DNA of 64,000 nt from Chitinophaga pinensis (GCF_007896845.1 NZ_VOHS01000024.1:1-64000), one strand, 5' to 3'; shown: positions 36,031 through 45,372, numbered from the stretch's first letter. The notes: generated from the letters alone by a model not told the origin. Program-made: numbers and translations.

Positions 36031-37074
36031 TCAGATGTCGCTGGCAATGGTATTCCGGTCAGCATCCGCTGTCTGTTTACCGAAAAGCTGGTCAGTGTAG
36101 ATCAACTCATTCATATTCCCATTACACACGTTATGAAATAACCTTTCCCAGTCCGCAATAAAGCGGTCGATATTAAAACGCTTCATGGCGGTCGCTTTGG
36201 CTTCTGCCCCCATTTGCGCGGCTAGTTCAGGTTCATTCAGCAACAACTTCATTTTTTTGATGAGGTAATTGATATCAGTATGAATAAAACCGTTTTTCCC
36301 ATTTTCTATCACAGTGACCAGCTCAGTAGTCGCCAGTCCGACAACAGGTAAACCCTGCATCATCGCTTCACAGACTGCCAGTGCAAGACTGGTATGTCTT
36401 ACAGGATGAAAATAGAAACGGTATCTGCTCCTGAATAATGGTAATTGCGGATGCAAGATCTCTCCGAGACCATCCTCTCCATTACCCATACCTACCAGAT
36501 CAACCGGCAGTATGTTTCTTACCTGCTGGAAGATATCCCAGCCAAGTCCCCTTCCGCGCTGAGGGAGGTGATTGATTGTCACGAGACCTTTAGCCAGTTC
36601 TCCTGTATAAGGTACATCCGGTGTATTAACGCCATGCTCAATGACCGTGGCCGGCGTACGGTTATTATCCCACATAAGCCGGTTGTAATGGGTTACATGC
36701 ACAAGACAGATACGACGGTCATTTACGACGTGCCTTGTTGTTACAGGATTTTTAGCAGGTGTGTTATGCTCCAGATACACTCTGGGCAACCTGCGTTGTG
36801 AAGGAGACAGGATATCATACTGATCTACCAGATAATCTTTAGTAGATTGATACAGGATGACATCGAAATCGAAGTCCTTCACCATTTTAACCGGAATCTC
36901 ATGAACGTTGTCCCCGAATGGAAATGTTTTCCCCCTTCCGTAGTACCCAGGTGTGCGCTGCTCGTTGACAGGAATATAGATATCGAAATTGCCCTGTGAC
37001 AGGTAATACAGATAACTTCCGTGAATGTGCCAAGTAAAAATCTTCAGCCTGGGTCTCTGCTGTGTAGTCGCCAT
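36031..37074 (-). CDS. glycosyltransferase (GT4-like)
   Basis: A 347-residue GT-B protein. The N-terminus LKIFTWHIHGSYLYYLSQG recalls GT4 proteins that bind large acceptors. The C-terminal domain has CEAMMQGLPVVGLATTELVTVI near residue 235, the donor site; the classical EPFG Glu is replaced by HTSLALAVCEA. It is 17 bp upstream of the GT4 gene and is the first gene of the minus-strand arm of the cluster. Confidence 0.8.
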   Translation of the reverse strand: MATTQQRPRLKIFTWHIHGSYLYYLSQGNFDIYIPVNEQRTPGYYGRGKTFPFGDNVHEIPVKMVKDFDFDVILYQSTKDYLVDQYDILSPSQRRLPRVYLEHNTPAKNPVTTRHVVNDRRICLVHVTHYNRLMWDNNRTPATVIEHGVNTPDVPYTGELAKGLVTINHLPQRGRGLGWDIFQQVRNILPVDLVGMGNGEDGLGEILHPQLPLFRSRYRFYFHPVRHTSLALAVCEAMMQGLPVVGLATTELVTVIENGKNGFIHTDINYLIKKMKLLLNEPELAAQMGAEAKATAMKRFNIDRFIADWERLFHNVCNGNMNELIYTDQLFGKQTADADRNTIASDI

Positions 37075-37523
37075 ATATATATTTAAATAGGATTGACAGT
37101 TGGTAACAAAAATGTGCTTTCGACCTTCCCGATGTGTCTCTTATTCACCAGACAATTGTTCTTACATATCTAAAATGGGCTCGGATAAAGGAAGATCAAT
37201 AAACAAACCAAATGTGACGATTCTGAAATAATTGATTTATAAGATTTTACTTTCGACAATTCTTAGTCGTTGTAAAGCACTGCATTGAAGCGCTTCCCCG
37301 GCGGACGCTGCCGCTGCTTAATAATATTTCTGCTGCATGGTGGTGTTACAGCTATAATTGCAGATTGCCCCAAGAGTTCTACACTTGATGTATGCTATTC
37401 ACATCAAAGCATCAAGCTGTATACAAACTCCATACACATAGCCATGGCATGATTTTACAACACACTTAACTGTCCTATCTACTCCCTCTCCCATTATTAT
37501 CTCATCACATAAAAATTTATCTT
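37075..37523. other. non-coding divergent regulatory region
   Basis: About 450 bp between the GT gene (minus) and the alcohol dehydrogenase gene (plus). It is AT-rich on the left side. I found no clear TAnnTTTG box, ORF or long hairpin. It must carry the promoters of both divergent units. Confidence 0.4.
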
Positions 37524-38680
37524 ATGAAGGCAGCTGTGTTCCACAAAATCGGAGACATAAGTGTAGACACTGTGGAAGATCCACGTATTGAACACCCGGA
37601 AGACATCATTGTGAAAGTGACCTCAACTGCCATCTGTGGCTCGGACCTGCATATTTATGACGGGTTCTTTCCTCAGCTGAAAGACCAGGTGATGGGACAT
37701 GAATTCATGGGAATTATAGAAGATGCCGGCTCAGGTGTCAGCAAACTGAAAAGAGGTGATCGTGTGGTTGTTCCATTCCCCATCGCCTGTGGTCATTGCT
37801 ATTTCTGTGATCATCAGTTACCTGTCCATTGCGAGAATAGTAACAAAGAGCATTATGGTCCACAAGGTGACATGACCTCCGGCAAAGGTGGCGGACTGTT
37901 TGGTTATACAGACCTTTACGGTGCGTATGCCGGTGGACAGGCAGAATATGCACGTGTGCCGTTTGCGAATTTTGGTCCGCGGGTAGTTCCGGACAATCTC
38001 ACAGACGAACAGGCACTTTTCCTTACAGACATCTTCCCTACTGGTTGGTCAGCCATTGACTGGGCGCAGTTAAAAGGAGGCGAAACCGTCGCTATTTTTG
38101 GTGCAGGTCCCGTTGGATTGATGGCACAGAAAGCCGCCTGGATACAGGGAGCCGGTCGTGTGATTGCGATTGACCCCGTACAGTACAGACTGGACATGGC
38201 CAAAAATACCAATGGCGTTGAAATCATTAACTCTTCTGAATCAGATCCTATTCAGGCGATATACGATCTCACACAAGGACGGGGTGCCGATGTGTGTGTG
38301 GATGCGGTAGGGATGGAAGCAGACAGAAGCTTCCTTGAAAAGTAAAAGCAGTGATCAATGTTGAAAAAGGCACTCCTAAAGTGCTTGAGAACTGTTTCAA
38401 GGCAGTACGGCGGGGTGGCACAGTAACCGTAGTGGGTGTCTATGGCAGTCCATACGATAACTTCCCTGTGCATCGCATTTTTGATAAGGGGATCACGATT
38501 AAAACTGGCCAGGCGCCTGTGCAAAAGTACATTGATCATCTGATGGAACTGGTATCTTCAGGACGCGTGACGCTGAATGATATTATCACACATAAACTGC
38601 CACTATCGGCTGCAAGTAATGCTTATGATATTTTCAAAAAGAAAGAAGATGGTTGTGTGAAGGTTGTATTAAACCCGTAA
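37524..38680 (+). CDS. zinc-dependent alcohol dehydrogenase (one homopolymer frameshift)
   Basis: A medium-chain dehydrogenase of about 385 residues. The catalytic Zn site is in CGSDLHIYDG and GHEFMG; the structural Zn site is CGHCYFCDHQLPVHC (four Cys). The Rossmann motif is IFGAGPVGLMAQKAAW. The frame breaks in the A4 run 38338-38341; one more A turns SFLEK-stop into SFLEKVKAVINVEKGTP. It resembles glutathione-independent formaldehyde dehydrogenases and related stress-linked dehydrogenases. The substrate is unknown. Confidence 0.86.
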
Positions 38681-38686
38681 TCAGAG

Positions 38687-38718
38687 CAAAGGCGTCCGCC
38701 ATTGGCGCGACGCCTTTG
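38687..38718. terminator. hairpin terminator
   Basis: Arms CAAAGGCGTC and GACGCCTTTG with a 12-nt loop that itself can pair (CGCCATTGGCGC), just after the alcohol dehydrogenase stop. Confidence 0.75.
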
Positions 38719-38923
38719 TATAATACAAGCTGCATCAGCATCACTTTTCCTCTTATATTCCGGTAATGTAGTTAGTGCAGTAGCACATCCGTCCTCGCAT
38801 AGCCGTCTGAAATTTCCCGTCCATAATGTCTGTTCCTGTCGGTAAACAAGTTCTATACCATGCTGTCATTACCCGTCGGGCATATTAATTGATCTTTTCC
38901 TGTTGAACAAAACTCCAAAAGAC

Positions 38924-40465
38924 ATGATACAAAGAGACGGCGCACAAACCAGTTTATGGCAGGGTAATGTAGCTCCTTACATTACGACCAGCAGAGCCGA
39001 AAGGAAAACCGTATACGACGTGGTAATCGTAGGTGGCGGTATTACCGGCCTGACAACAGGCCTGCTATTACAGGAAGCAGGAAAACAATGCCTCATTGCT
39101 GAAGCAAATGATCTGGGGTTCGGCACCACAGGGGGTACTACAGCCCACCTGAACACTCTGCTGGATACTCCATACTATGTAATTGCAAAGAATTTTGGGG
39201 AGGACAATGCAAGACATGTTGCCCACGCTACTGCAGAGGCCCTCAATCTGATAAGGAATAATGTGAACAGGTTCAACATAGATTGCGGATTCAGCGAAGC
39301 CGATGCTTATCTTTTTGCACAGGATGCTGATCAGGAAAAAGAGCTGGAAAAGATAAGACAGACCTCTGCCGATGCGGGACTGCAAATTGACTATAAACCG
39401 GCTATTCCGGTGAATGTTCCTTTCACCAAAGCCCTACGCGCTATGGGACAGGCAAAATTTAATCCTCTGGAATATATACACGGCCTTGCAAAGGCATTTG
39501 AAGCCGCGGGCGGTACAATATTGCAGCAATGCCGTGTCATCAATGTAACGGAAGATGATACAATGAAGGTCGCTACTACTGCCGGTGTGTTCAACGCGGT
39601 AGATGTTGTATATGCGACACACATTCCACCCGGTATCAATTTATTACACCTGCGCTGTTCACCTTACAGAAGTTACGCAATGGCAGTTACACTGGAAGAC
39701 GATAATTATCCGGAAGACCTTAGTTATGACATGTACGATCCCTATCACTATTATCGCACACAGGTGGTGAAAGGGCAACCTTATCTGATCGTTGGCGGAG
39801 AGGACCACAAAACAGGAACTGAAGAAAATACTGAGAAATGTTTCCGCGCACTGGAGGCCCATGTCAGGAAACATTTTAAAGTGAAAGAAGTTGCTTATAA
39901 ATGGTCCTCACAATATTTTGAACCTGCAGACGGTCTGCCCTACATCGGTTATCTGCCGGGGCATGAAGACCATGTATATGTCGCGTCAGGATATGGTGGT
40001 AATGGTATGACATTCGGTACGGTGGCGGCACAATTACTGAAATGCATTATCCTGAAAGAAAATGCGACATTAGAAAAGCTGTTCGACCCTAACAGGATCA
40101 AACCAGTAGCAGGCTTTACTAATTTCGTTACGCACAATACAGAAGTCGTCAAAGAAATGTTCGGTAAACTGTTTTCTGCAGATGAACTCAAACAGCTGGG
40201 CGATCTGGCGCCAGGTGAAGGAAGGCTGGTCAGCTATCATGATAAAAAAGTGGCTTTATATAGAGACGACGCCGGCAAATTCTATGCGCTCAATCCTACC
40301 TGCACGCATATGGGTTGCGATGTAAAATGGAACCAGACAGAAAGATCATGGGATTGCCCCTGTCATGGTGCACGATATAATTACGATGGCAAAGTCATCA
40401 CCGGTCCTGCGGATGCAGATCTGGAAGCCCTTGTTTTATCTTCAGAAAATGCAAAAGTAGTATGA
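38924..40465 (+). CDS. FAD-dependent oxidoreductase with C-terminal Rieske 2Fe-2S domain
   Basis: A 513-residue protein. Residues 30-55 carry the FAD motif VVIVGGGITGLTTGLLLQEAG, and a DAO-type fold extends to about residue 400 (VASGYGGNGMTFGTVAA near residue 365). The C-terminal 90 residues are a Rieske domain with CTHMGC and CPCHGARYNYDG, giving the two Cys and two His ligands. Start at 38924 (MIQRDGAQTSLW); an in-frame TTG lies 21 bp upstream. The fusion occurs in many stress-gene clusters; the substrate is not known. The stop overlaps the CinA-like start (ATGA). Confidence 0.86.
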   Translation: MIQRDGAQTSLWQGNVAPYITTSRAERKTVYDVVIVGGGITGLTTGLLLQEAGKQCLIAEANDLGFGTTGGTTAHLNTLLDTPYYVIAKNFGEDNARHVAHATAEALNLIRNNVNRFNIDCGFSEADAYLFAQDADQEKELEKIRQTSADAGLQIDYKPAIPVNVPFTKALRAMGQAKFNPLEYIHGLAKAFEAAGGTILQQCRVINVTEDDTMKVATTAGVFNAVDVVYATHIPPGINLLHLRCSPYRSYAMAVTLEDDNYPEDLSYDMYDPYHYYRTQVVKGQPYLIVGGEDHKTGTEENTEKCFRALEAHVRKHFKVKEVAYKWSSQYFEPADGLPYIGYLPGHEDHVYVASGYGGNGMTFGTVAAQLLKCIILKENATLEKLFDPNRIKPVAGFTNFVTHNTEVVKEMFGKLFSADELKQLGDLAPGEGRLVSYHDKKVALYRDDAGKFYALNPTCTHMGCDVKWNQTERSWDCPCHGARYNYDGKVITGPADADLEALVLSSENAKVV

Positions 40466-40968
40466 TCGATTCAGGAGGTTACGATATAGACATCATCAAT
40501 AATATATCCGCTATTCTTCAGCAAAGAGAGGAGACACTGGCAGTGGCAGAGAGCGTAACAGCCGGTCAGCTGCAGGTGGCCTTCTCTCTTGCGGATGGCG
40601 CTACGCAGATATTACAAGGCGGTATTACTGTCTATAATATAGGGCAAAAAGCGCGGCACCTGAAGATTGATCCGGTGCATGCCGGTAATACAAATTGCGT
40701 ATCTCAAAAAGTAGCAGATCAGATGGCGGCAGCAGTGTTGCAATTGTTCTCTGCTGACTGGGGTATCTCCATCACCGGTTATGCTTCTCCTGTGCCTGAA
40801 GAGAATATCTATGAGCTGTTTGCCCATTATGCGATCTATCACCTTCAAAACTGCATTAAATGCGGACGCATCACAGCTCCTCCCGGCAGCGTAATGAGTG
40901 TAAGAACACATTTCACTAATACCGTATTGCAAAAATTTCATGAGGCCTGCAAACAGATCCACATCTGA
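40462..40968 (+). CDS. CinA C-terminal domain protein (nicotinamide-nucleotide amidase family)
   Basis: A 168-residue stand-alone CinA C-terminal domain. The family start AVAESVTAGQLQVAFSLADG and QGGITVYNIGQKARHL match, and ADWGISITGYASP corresponds to the conserved G-x-A-G-P segment; here the usual TG-A-GP is changed to TGYASP. Family enzymes deamidate NMN to nicotinate mononucleotide, which would recycle NAD breakdown products. The stop/start overlap with the Rieske oxidoreductase shows translational coupling. Confidence 0.78.
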   Translation: MIDSGGYDIDIINNISAILQQREETLAVAESVTAGQLQVAFSLADGATQILQGGITVYNIGQKARHLKIDPVHAGNTNCVSQKVADQMAAAVLQLFSADWGISITGYASPVPEENIYELFAHYAIYHLQNCIKCGRITAPPGSVMSVRTHFTNTVLQKFHEACKQIHI

Positions 40969-41015
40969 ATCATGGCATGGAATAATCTTTGTCGCATTAT
41001 TCATAAACATGTATT

Positions 41016-41240
41016 ATGAAGCAGACATCTATTGATAAAGAAATCGTACATACAGATTATACCGGTGAAGGTATTCCTGAATCTGTAAAGAACTTTCGTC
41101 CTTCTATTTACAGGGACGGCGAAATGTATCATTGTATACTCGGTACAGATAAAGACACCGGGATATTTGGCAGCGGCAAATCTGCAGAGGAAGCCATGAT
41201 TGAGTGGGATAAGTCTTATCAGGAAAAGAAGCGTAAATAA
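41016..41240 (+). CDS. small conserved hypothetical protein
   Basis: A 74-residue protein with a compact beta/alpha pattern (IVHTDYTGEGIPESV, then MYHCILGTDKDTGIFGSG and AEEAMIEWDKSYQ). The last part resembles HicB-like small folds, but I cannot assign it. It lies 47 bp after the CinA-like gene and is followed by a terminator. Confidence 0.6.
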   Translation: MKQTSIDKEIVHTDYTGEGIPESVKNFRPSIYRDGEMYHCILGTDKDTGIFGSGKSAEEAMIEWDKSYQEKKRK

Positions 41241-41250
41241 CCATTAAAAA

Positions 41251-41276
41251 GGCCATCCCGTATAAACGGGATGACC
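41251..41276. terminator. bidirectional hairpin terminator
   Basis: Arms GGCCATCCCGT and ACGGGATGACC with an ATAA loop, flanked by AAAAA on the left and CATTTTATT on the right. It separates the convergent small-protein genes. Confidence 0.75.
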
Positions 41277-41307
41277 ACATTTTATTCACTAATTATTGAG
41301 ATTTCTC

Positions 41308-41844
41308 TCAGGGTGTACCTTCTGTCATATTATCATTGTTCACACCTCCCCTGCTATAGGCATTATTCTCCTCATCTTCGGCACCAATGTCCTCATTAGT
41401 ATCATCCAATTCTGCGCCAGGAATATCCAGATCCTTACCCGATGTTTCCTCTCCAAAGCTACCTTCATTCAATGGCTCACCGTCTTCATCCATATCATCC
41501 AGCGCCGCCCTTCTCAGGTTTTCTGCATCTTCTTCACCCGGCGTTACATTAGCACTGGTGTCGAGGTCGCGGCGCTCTTCTTCCGTTACATCCACATCAT
41601 TATCGAGCTCATCCTCTTCTTCATCATCCAGAATCCCCTTACCTTCCTCATCATCAGAAGAAATCGTTGTGTCTGCCAATTCTCCCAATGGAGGTACATG
41701 AATATGCTCTTGTCCGGGGATATCAGACACATCAGGCAATTCCATTTCTATGTCCTCCCCTTGCATTTTCTTTTCATCCTGCGGACTATCCTGCAGGTCC
41801 TGATATTCGTCGCTGCTTTTTACGCGTGAGAATGCTTTTTCCAT
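41308..41844 (-). CDS. acidic disordered protein
   Basis: A 178-residue protein, over a third Asp and Glu, with no hydrophobic segment (for example DDEEEDELDNDVDVTEEE). It has a few more basic residues at the N-terminus (MEKAFSRVKSSDEY). Likely disordered. It resembles the 91-residue acidic protein at 27546 in composition but not in alignable sequence. Function unknown. Confidence 0.6.
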   Translation of the reverse strand: MEKAFSRVKSSDEYQDLQDSPQDEKKMQGEDIEMELPDVSDIPGQEHIHVPPLGELADTTISSDDEEGKGILDDEEEDELDNDVDVTEEERRDLDTSANVTPGEEDAENLRRAALDDMDEDGEPLNEGSFGEETSGKDLDIPGAELDDTNEDIGAEDEENNAYSRGGVNNDNMTEGTP

Positions 41845-41856
41845 ATAAATTTTTTT

Positions 41857-41970
41857 TTAGTTTCTGTTTCCCTGATCTCTGGTCTTCTTACCAGCCTGAA
41901 GTACCAGGTATATTACGACGCCTACAATTACGACAGCAAGTGCTATTAATGGTACCAGCATAACGATCAT
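41857..41970 (-). CDS. small single-helix membrane protein
   Basis: A 37-residue frame beginning MIVMLVPLIALAVVIVGV with one hydrophobic helix and a short basic C-terminus (AGKKTRDQGNRN). This is the usual design of small membrane proteins in Bacteroidota. It lies 12 bp upstream of the acidic protein gene on the same strand, so both may be co-transcribed. Confidence 0.5.
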   Translation of the reverse strand: MIVMLVPLIALAVVIVGVVIYLVLQAGKKTRDQGNRN

Positions 41971-42086
41971 TTATACAAATAGTATTACAAATAATTTGCC
42001 ATGCCGGAAATACGATTATCCCATGAATAGAGGAACCTACTACTTTTTGGGTATGAGCGCAGATGTAAAATATCAACTGTGATAAT

Positions 42087-42094
42087 TAATTTTG
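42087..42094 (+). promoter_or_regulatory. candidate -7 element
   Basis: TAATTTTG matches TAnnTTTG and lies 141 bp upstream of the MFS gene, predicting a leader of roughly 135 nt. Confidence 0.4.
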
Positions 42095-42235
42095 CGTCGT
42101 CTTAGAAAAAACGACAACCCGGATCTGCCTACAGCAAAGGTTTTAGCGACAAAAGACGACTATTTTATCCCGAACCAGATTTTAGAAAAACACCGCAACA
42201 TTTTGGCTCGTCAGCAATGACGGGAAGGAGTATCA

Positions 42236-43624
42236 ATGAAACTTACACCCACTACACAGTTAACAGAAGAACAGGTGAACACAGGCATGAATCTGGTCAC
42301 CAAAGATGGATTGGCAGTAGAAACAATGGTCGTACTGACCGGAGGTACATTCCTTACTGCACTCGCCTTAAAACTCGGCGCTTCCAATTTTCAGATAGGA
42401 TTGCTGGCAGCATTACCAACGTTTACCAATATCTTTCAGCTATTTGCCATATGGCTGGCGCAACGTTATAACAACCGGCGTGTGATTACGGTTGCCTGTA
42501 CCGCCTTTGCCAGGTTCCCGCTGATCGTGATTGGCCTGATGCCATTTGTATTCACAACAGGGACAACGATACATACATTAATCTCGCTGCTTTTCTTTCA
42601 CTACTTGTTTGGCTCTCTGGCCGGAGCTACATGGAATTCGTGGATGAAAGACCTCTTACCGGGAGAAAAACTGGGGAGTTTTTATGCACAGCGAACACGG
42701 CTGACGCAAATATTGAATGTAACGCTGAGTCTGACAGTATCCCTATTGATCGACTTTGTAAAAACGCGCTTTCCTGAGTATGAAACTGCGGCATTAACCG
42801 CCTTGTTTCTTGCAGGCAGTGTGGCTGGTTTATCCAGTTTGTGGCTACTGATCCGCACGCCGGAACCACTGGCAACAGTACAGCCTGATAATCTTATTCA
42901 GCAATATGTATTACCACTGAAAGACCAAAATTTCAAACGCCTGTTGTTCTTCAATGGCAGCTGGATCTTTGCAGTAAATCTGGCAACTCCTTTTCTCACA
43001 GTTTATATGTTGAAGACAATGGGGCTTTCTGTATTCATGGTGACAGTGATGGCCATCGTGGGTCAGTTAAGTGGTATTATGTTCGTACGAATCTGGGGAC
43101 GTTATTCAGACAAATACAGCAACAAAACAGTGATCCTGATCTGTGCTTCTTTGTATGTCGCAGCTATGCTGGCATGGGCATTTACAGCAGTCTCTGCTTC
43201 TGTTCATTTTACGATTGCATTATTGACGCTGATCAACATATTGACGGGAATAGCTAACTCAGGTATTAATCTTTCGTTGAATAATCTTGGGATTAAGCTG
43301 GCACCTTCCGGTCACGCGATGGTATATCTGTCTGCTAAAAATATGATGATCGCATTATGTTCGGCTGCTGCTCCCTTGTTGGGTGGTATACTGGCCGATT
43401 TTTTCGCACATCATCAACAGGTATGGGCAGCCATATGGAAGAGTCAATGGAATTTCTTCTTTATCATGAGTGCAGTGCTGGCAGCATTATCTACCCGCCT
43501 GCTTAAAAAAGTAGCGGAATCAGGAGAAGAAAGAAAAGGAATTGTACTGGAAGAAATGCTGCTATCTTTCAAAGCACGGTTGATCAGTGTACCAGCAGTA
43601 CTATCCAGAAGAAATAAGAAGTAA
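42236..43624 (+). CDS. MFS transporter
   Basis: A 462-residue protein with about twelve hydrophobic segments and the MFS-type loop FVRIWGRYSDKYSNKTV between helices 8 and 9. The N-terminus (VNTGMNLVTKDGLAVETMV) and SWMKDLLPGEKLGSFYAQR resemble a subgroup of MFS permeases found across Bacteroidota and Proteobacteria with unknown substrates. It converges on a response-regulator gene. Confidence 0.78.
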   Translation: MKLTPTTQLTEEQVNTGMNLVTKDGLAVETMVVLTGGTFLTALALKLGASNFQIGLLAALPTFTNIFQLFAIWLAQRYNNRRVITVACTAFARFPLIVIGLMPFVFTTGTTIHTLISLLFFHYLFGSLAGATWNSWMKDLLPGEKLGSFYAQRTRLTQILNVTLSLTVSLLIDFVKTRFPEYETAALTALFLAGSVAGLSSLWLLIRTPEPLATVQPDNLIQQYVLPLKDQNFKRLLFFNGSWIFAVNLATPFLTVYMLKTMGLSVFMVTVMAIVGQLSGIMFVRIWGRYSDKYSNKTVILICASLYVAAMLAWAFTAVSASVHFTIALLTLINILTGIANSGINLSLNNLGIKLAPSGHAMVYLSAKNMMIALCSAAAPLLGGILADFFAHHQQVWAAIWKSQWNFFFIMSAVLAALSTRLLKKVAESGEERKGIVLEEMLLSFKARLISVPAVLSRRNKK

Positions 43625-43633
43625 AAATCTGTG

Positions 43634-43665
43634 CAGGTCTGAGATCCCGAAAGGTATCAGACCTG
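43634..43665. terminator. bidirectional hairpin terminator
   Basis: Arms CAGGTCTGA and TCAGACCTG around a 14-nt loop, between the convergent MFS and response-regulator genes; the true stop codon of the regulator lies in the right arm. Confidence 0.6.
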
Positions 43666-44030
43666 TATCAGCAGCTTCTGTAATTCCCTTACCAGATCAT
43701 ATACAGACGTTGTCTTCTGGATACAACGAAAAGCGCCTTTTTCATCGCTTCCTGTCGCAAACCGTAATCAATATAAGTAGAGTACATCACGATGGGAATA
43801 TGGCGCAGCTGCTGATTCCCTTTCAGTTCTTCAAGACATAACAAACCATTACGCCCCGGCATATTGTAATCCAGCAGGATCAGGTCGGGTTGGTTTCCCT
43901 TTAATAATCTGTAAGCAACGTCGACACCTTGCGCCCAATCGCAGACACTATCAGTGCCTGTCATTTCCACGGCTTCATTCAGGATACTAATTTCATCTGC
44001 ATCGTCATCAATTAATAAGATAGACTTCAT
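43657..44030 (-). CDS. single-domain response regulator (one homopolymer frameshift)
   Basis: A receiver domain of about 124 residues. The start at 44030 (MKSILLIDDDADEISIL) holds the acidic pair; the phosphoacceptor is in LILLDYNMPGRNGLLCLEEL and the Thr/Ser position is in VMYSTYI. The frame breaks at 43736-43742 (CC followed by T5); one added base joins EAMKKGAFRCIQKTTS to VYDLVRELQKLL, with the conserved Lys in IQKTTS. There is no output domain, so it probably works in a phosphorelay. No kinase is adjacent. Confidence 0.78.
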
Positions 44031-44458
44031 TACAATTAAATTTAAAGAGGTAAAATAAAATAGGGATGCACCCATTCATTCTCGTATACTTCGGGGATAA
44101 ACAGTCCTTGTTGAATGAAAGGAAATGGATGTGTTTACATCAGAGAGAACCTGTAAAAAAAAGTCGAACGATTAATGGTCTGTATCAACTGATTATCTAT
44201 ATTCAATCTACCGCTATTTTGCCGAAACACCAAATAAGATACTCGAATGACGTGGTATATGCAGACTTAGCGTGACATTGATGCAGTAGTATATTGCGTC
44301 TTATTTCATATCAGGTTGCGCGTATAACCGCGGCATGATTCCTGTAAAATGTCGTATCATTGATGTAGCACTTCAGCATATGTCAGCAATACATTGGTGA
44401 TATTGATACTGAAATGCAGACATCAGTTATTATAAACTGAAAATCAGATAGATATAAG
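44031..44458. other. non-coding region
   Basis: About 430 bp between the response regulator and the PPTase gene. A 69-codon frame on the plus strand is open but has no protein-like features. No hairpin or TAnnTTTG box found. Confidence 0.4.
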
Positions 44459-45217
44459 ATGTTGATCCAAAGAGGAAAAATAGCGTTAAACCGGGAAGAA
44501 AGTGTCCATCAGGCAGGATTTTGTGTGCTGCAGGCAGACCTGCAGGAATTAATTTCCAAACTCAACTTATTGCATTCCGAAGAGAGATCGTATTACGATC
44601 ATCTTACTTTTGACAGAAGAAAACAGAGTTATCTGTTAGGTCGTCTTTCCGCCAAAAAAGCAATAGGTGCTTTGGCAGTTTATGAGGATCTGGAAAAGAT
44701 CGCTATTACCTCAGGTATCTTTCAGTTTCCCGTGGTGCAATATAGCATTACCCGCAATCTGCAGGTTTGTATTACGCATTGCGATAACCTTGGTATTGCC
44801 CTTGCTTATCCGGAAGTACATCCTTTAGGCCTCGATATAGAAAAGACGAATAAAGCGAATGTAGAGGTTATTAAGGGGCAATTAACCACTGATGAACACT
44901 CCCTTACCAAAGCCATCTCCTTATCAGAAGATGCTTCCTGTACGATGATATGGACAATGAAGGAAGGACTATCTAAAATACTCCGCACCGGACTGACCAT
45001 GGATATGAAAGTCCTTGAAATACAATCACTCGTAAAAGAGGGTCCGGACCTCTATACCAGTCAATTTAAACACCTCATTCAATACAAGGCAATCTCCTGC
45101 TTATCAGGACCTTATGTCTGCTCGCTTGTGATTCCGCGTAAAACAACCGTTACATTGGACGAGTTCTGGCAGGCCTTCCGTCATGCCACTGCTGCAACGA
45201 TAACAAACATACGTTAA
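44459..45217 (+). CDS. Sfp-type 4'-phosphopantetheinyl transferase
   Basis: A 252-residue PPTase, about the size of Sfp. The Mg-binding motif is LGLDIEKTNKAN near residue 122 and the second motif is IWTMKEGLSKILR near residue 165 (W-x-x-KE-x-x-x-K). It is in a different family branch from the small PPTase of the type III PKS operon. No carrier-protein gene is adjacent, so it may serve NRPS/PKS clusters elsewhere in the genome. Confidence 0.8.
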   Translation: MLIQRGKIALNREESVHQAGFCVLQADLQELISKLNLLHSEERSYYDHLTFDRRKQSYLLGRLSAKKAIGALAVYEDLEKIAITSGIFQFPVVQYSITRNLQVCITHCDNLGIALAYPEVHPLGLDIEKTNKANVEVIKGQLTTDEHSLTKAISLSEDASCTMIWTMKEGLSKILRTGLTMDMKVLEIQSLVKEGPDLYTSQFKHLIQYKAISCLSGPYVCSLVIPRKTTVTLDEFWQAFRHATAATITNIR

Positions 45218-45372
45218 TACCGCACATAGCCACATACTTTAAAGCACCGCTTATAGCTAATATGATTGCAGTAAATTCCATCTTCATACGCAGTATGTAA
45301 AGACCTCCCTGCACAATTAAAGCAATCTGATCAGTTACCGGATCAACAGTCATTGTTTTACATCTTCTAAAA

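Noticed and set aside
27927..37074. Ordinary LPS core biosynthesis locus
   Set aside because: No lipid A, Kdo, ligase, flippase or epimerase gene is present, and a NodU-type carbamoyltransferase is not part of typical core loci.
44066..44275. 69-codon plus-strand frame upstream of the Sfp-type PPTase
   Set aside because: No protein-like pattern, no promoter and poor start context; treated as non-coding.
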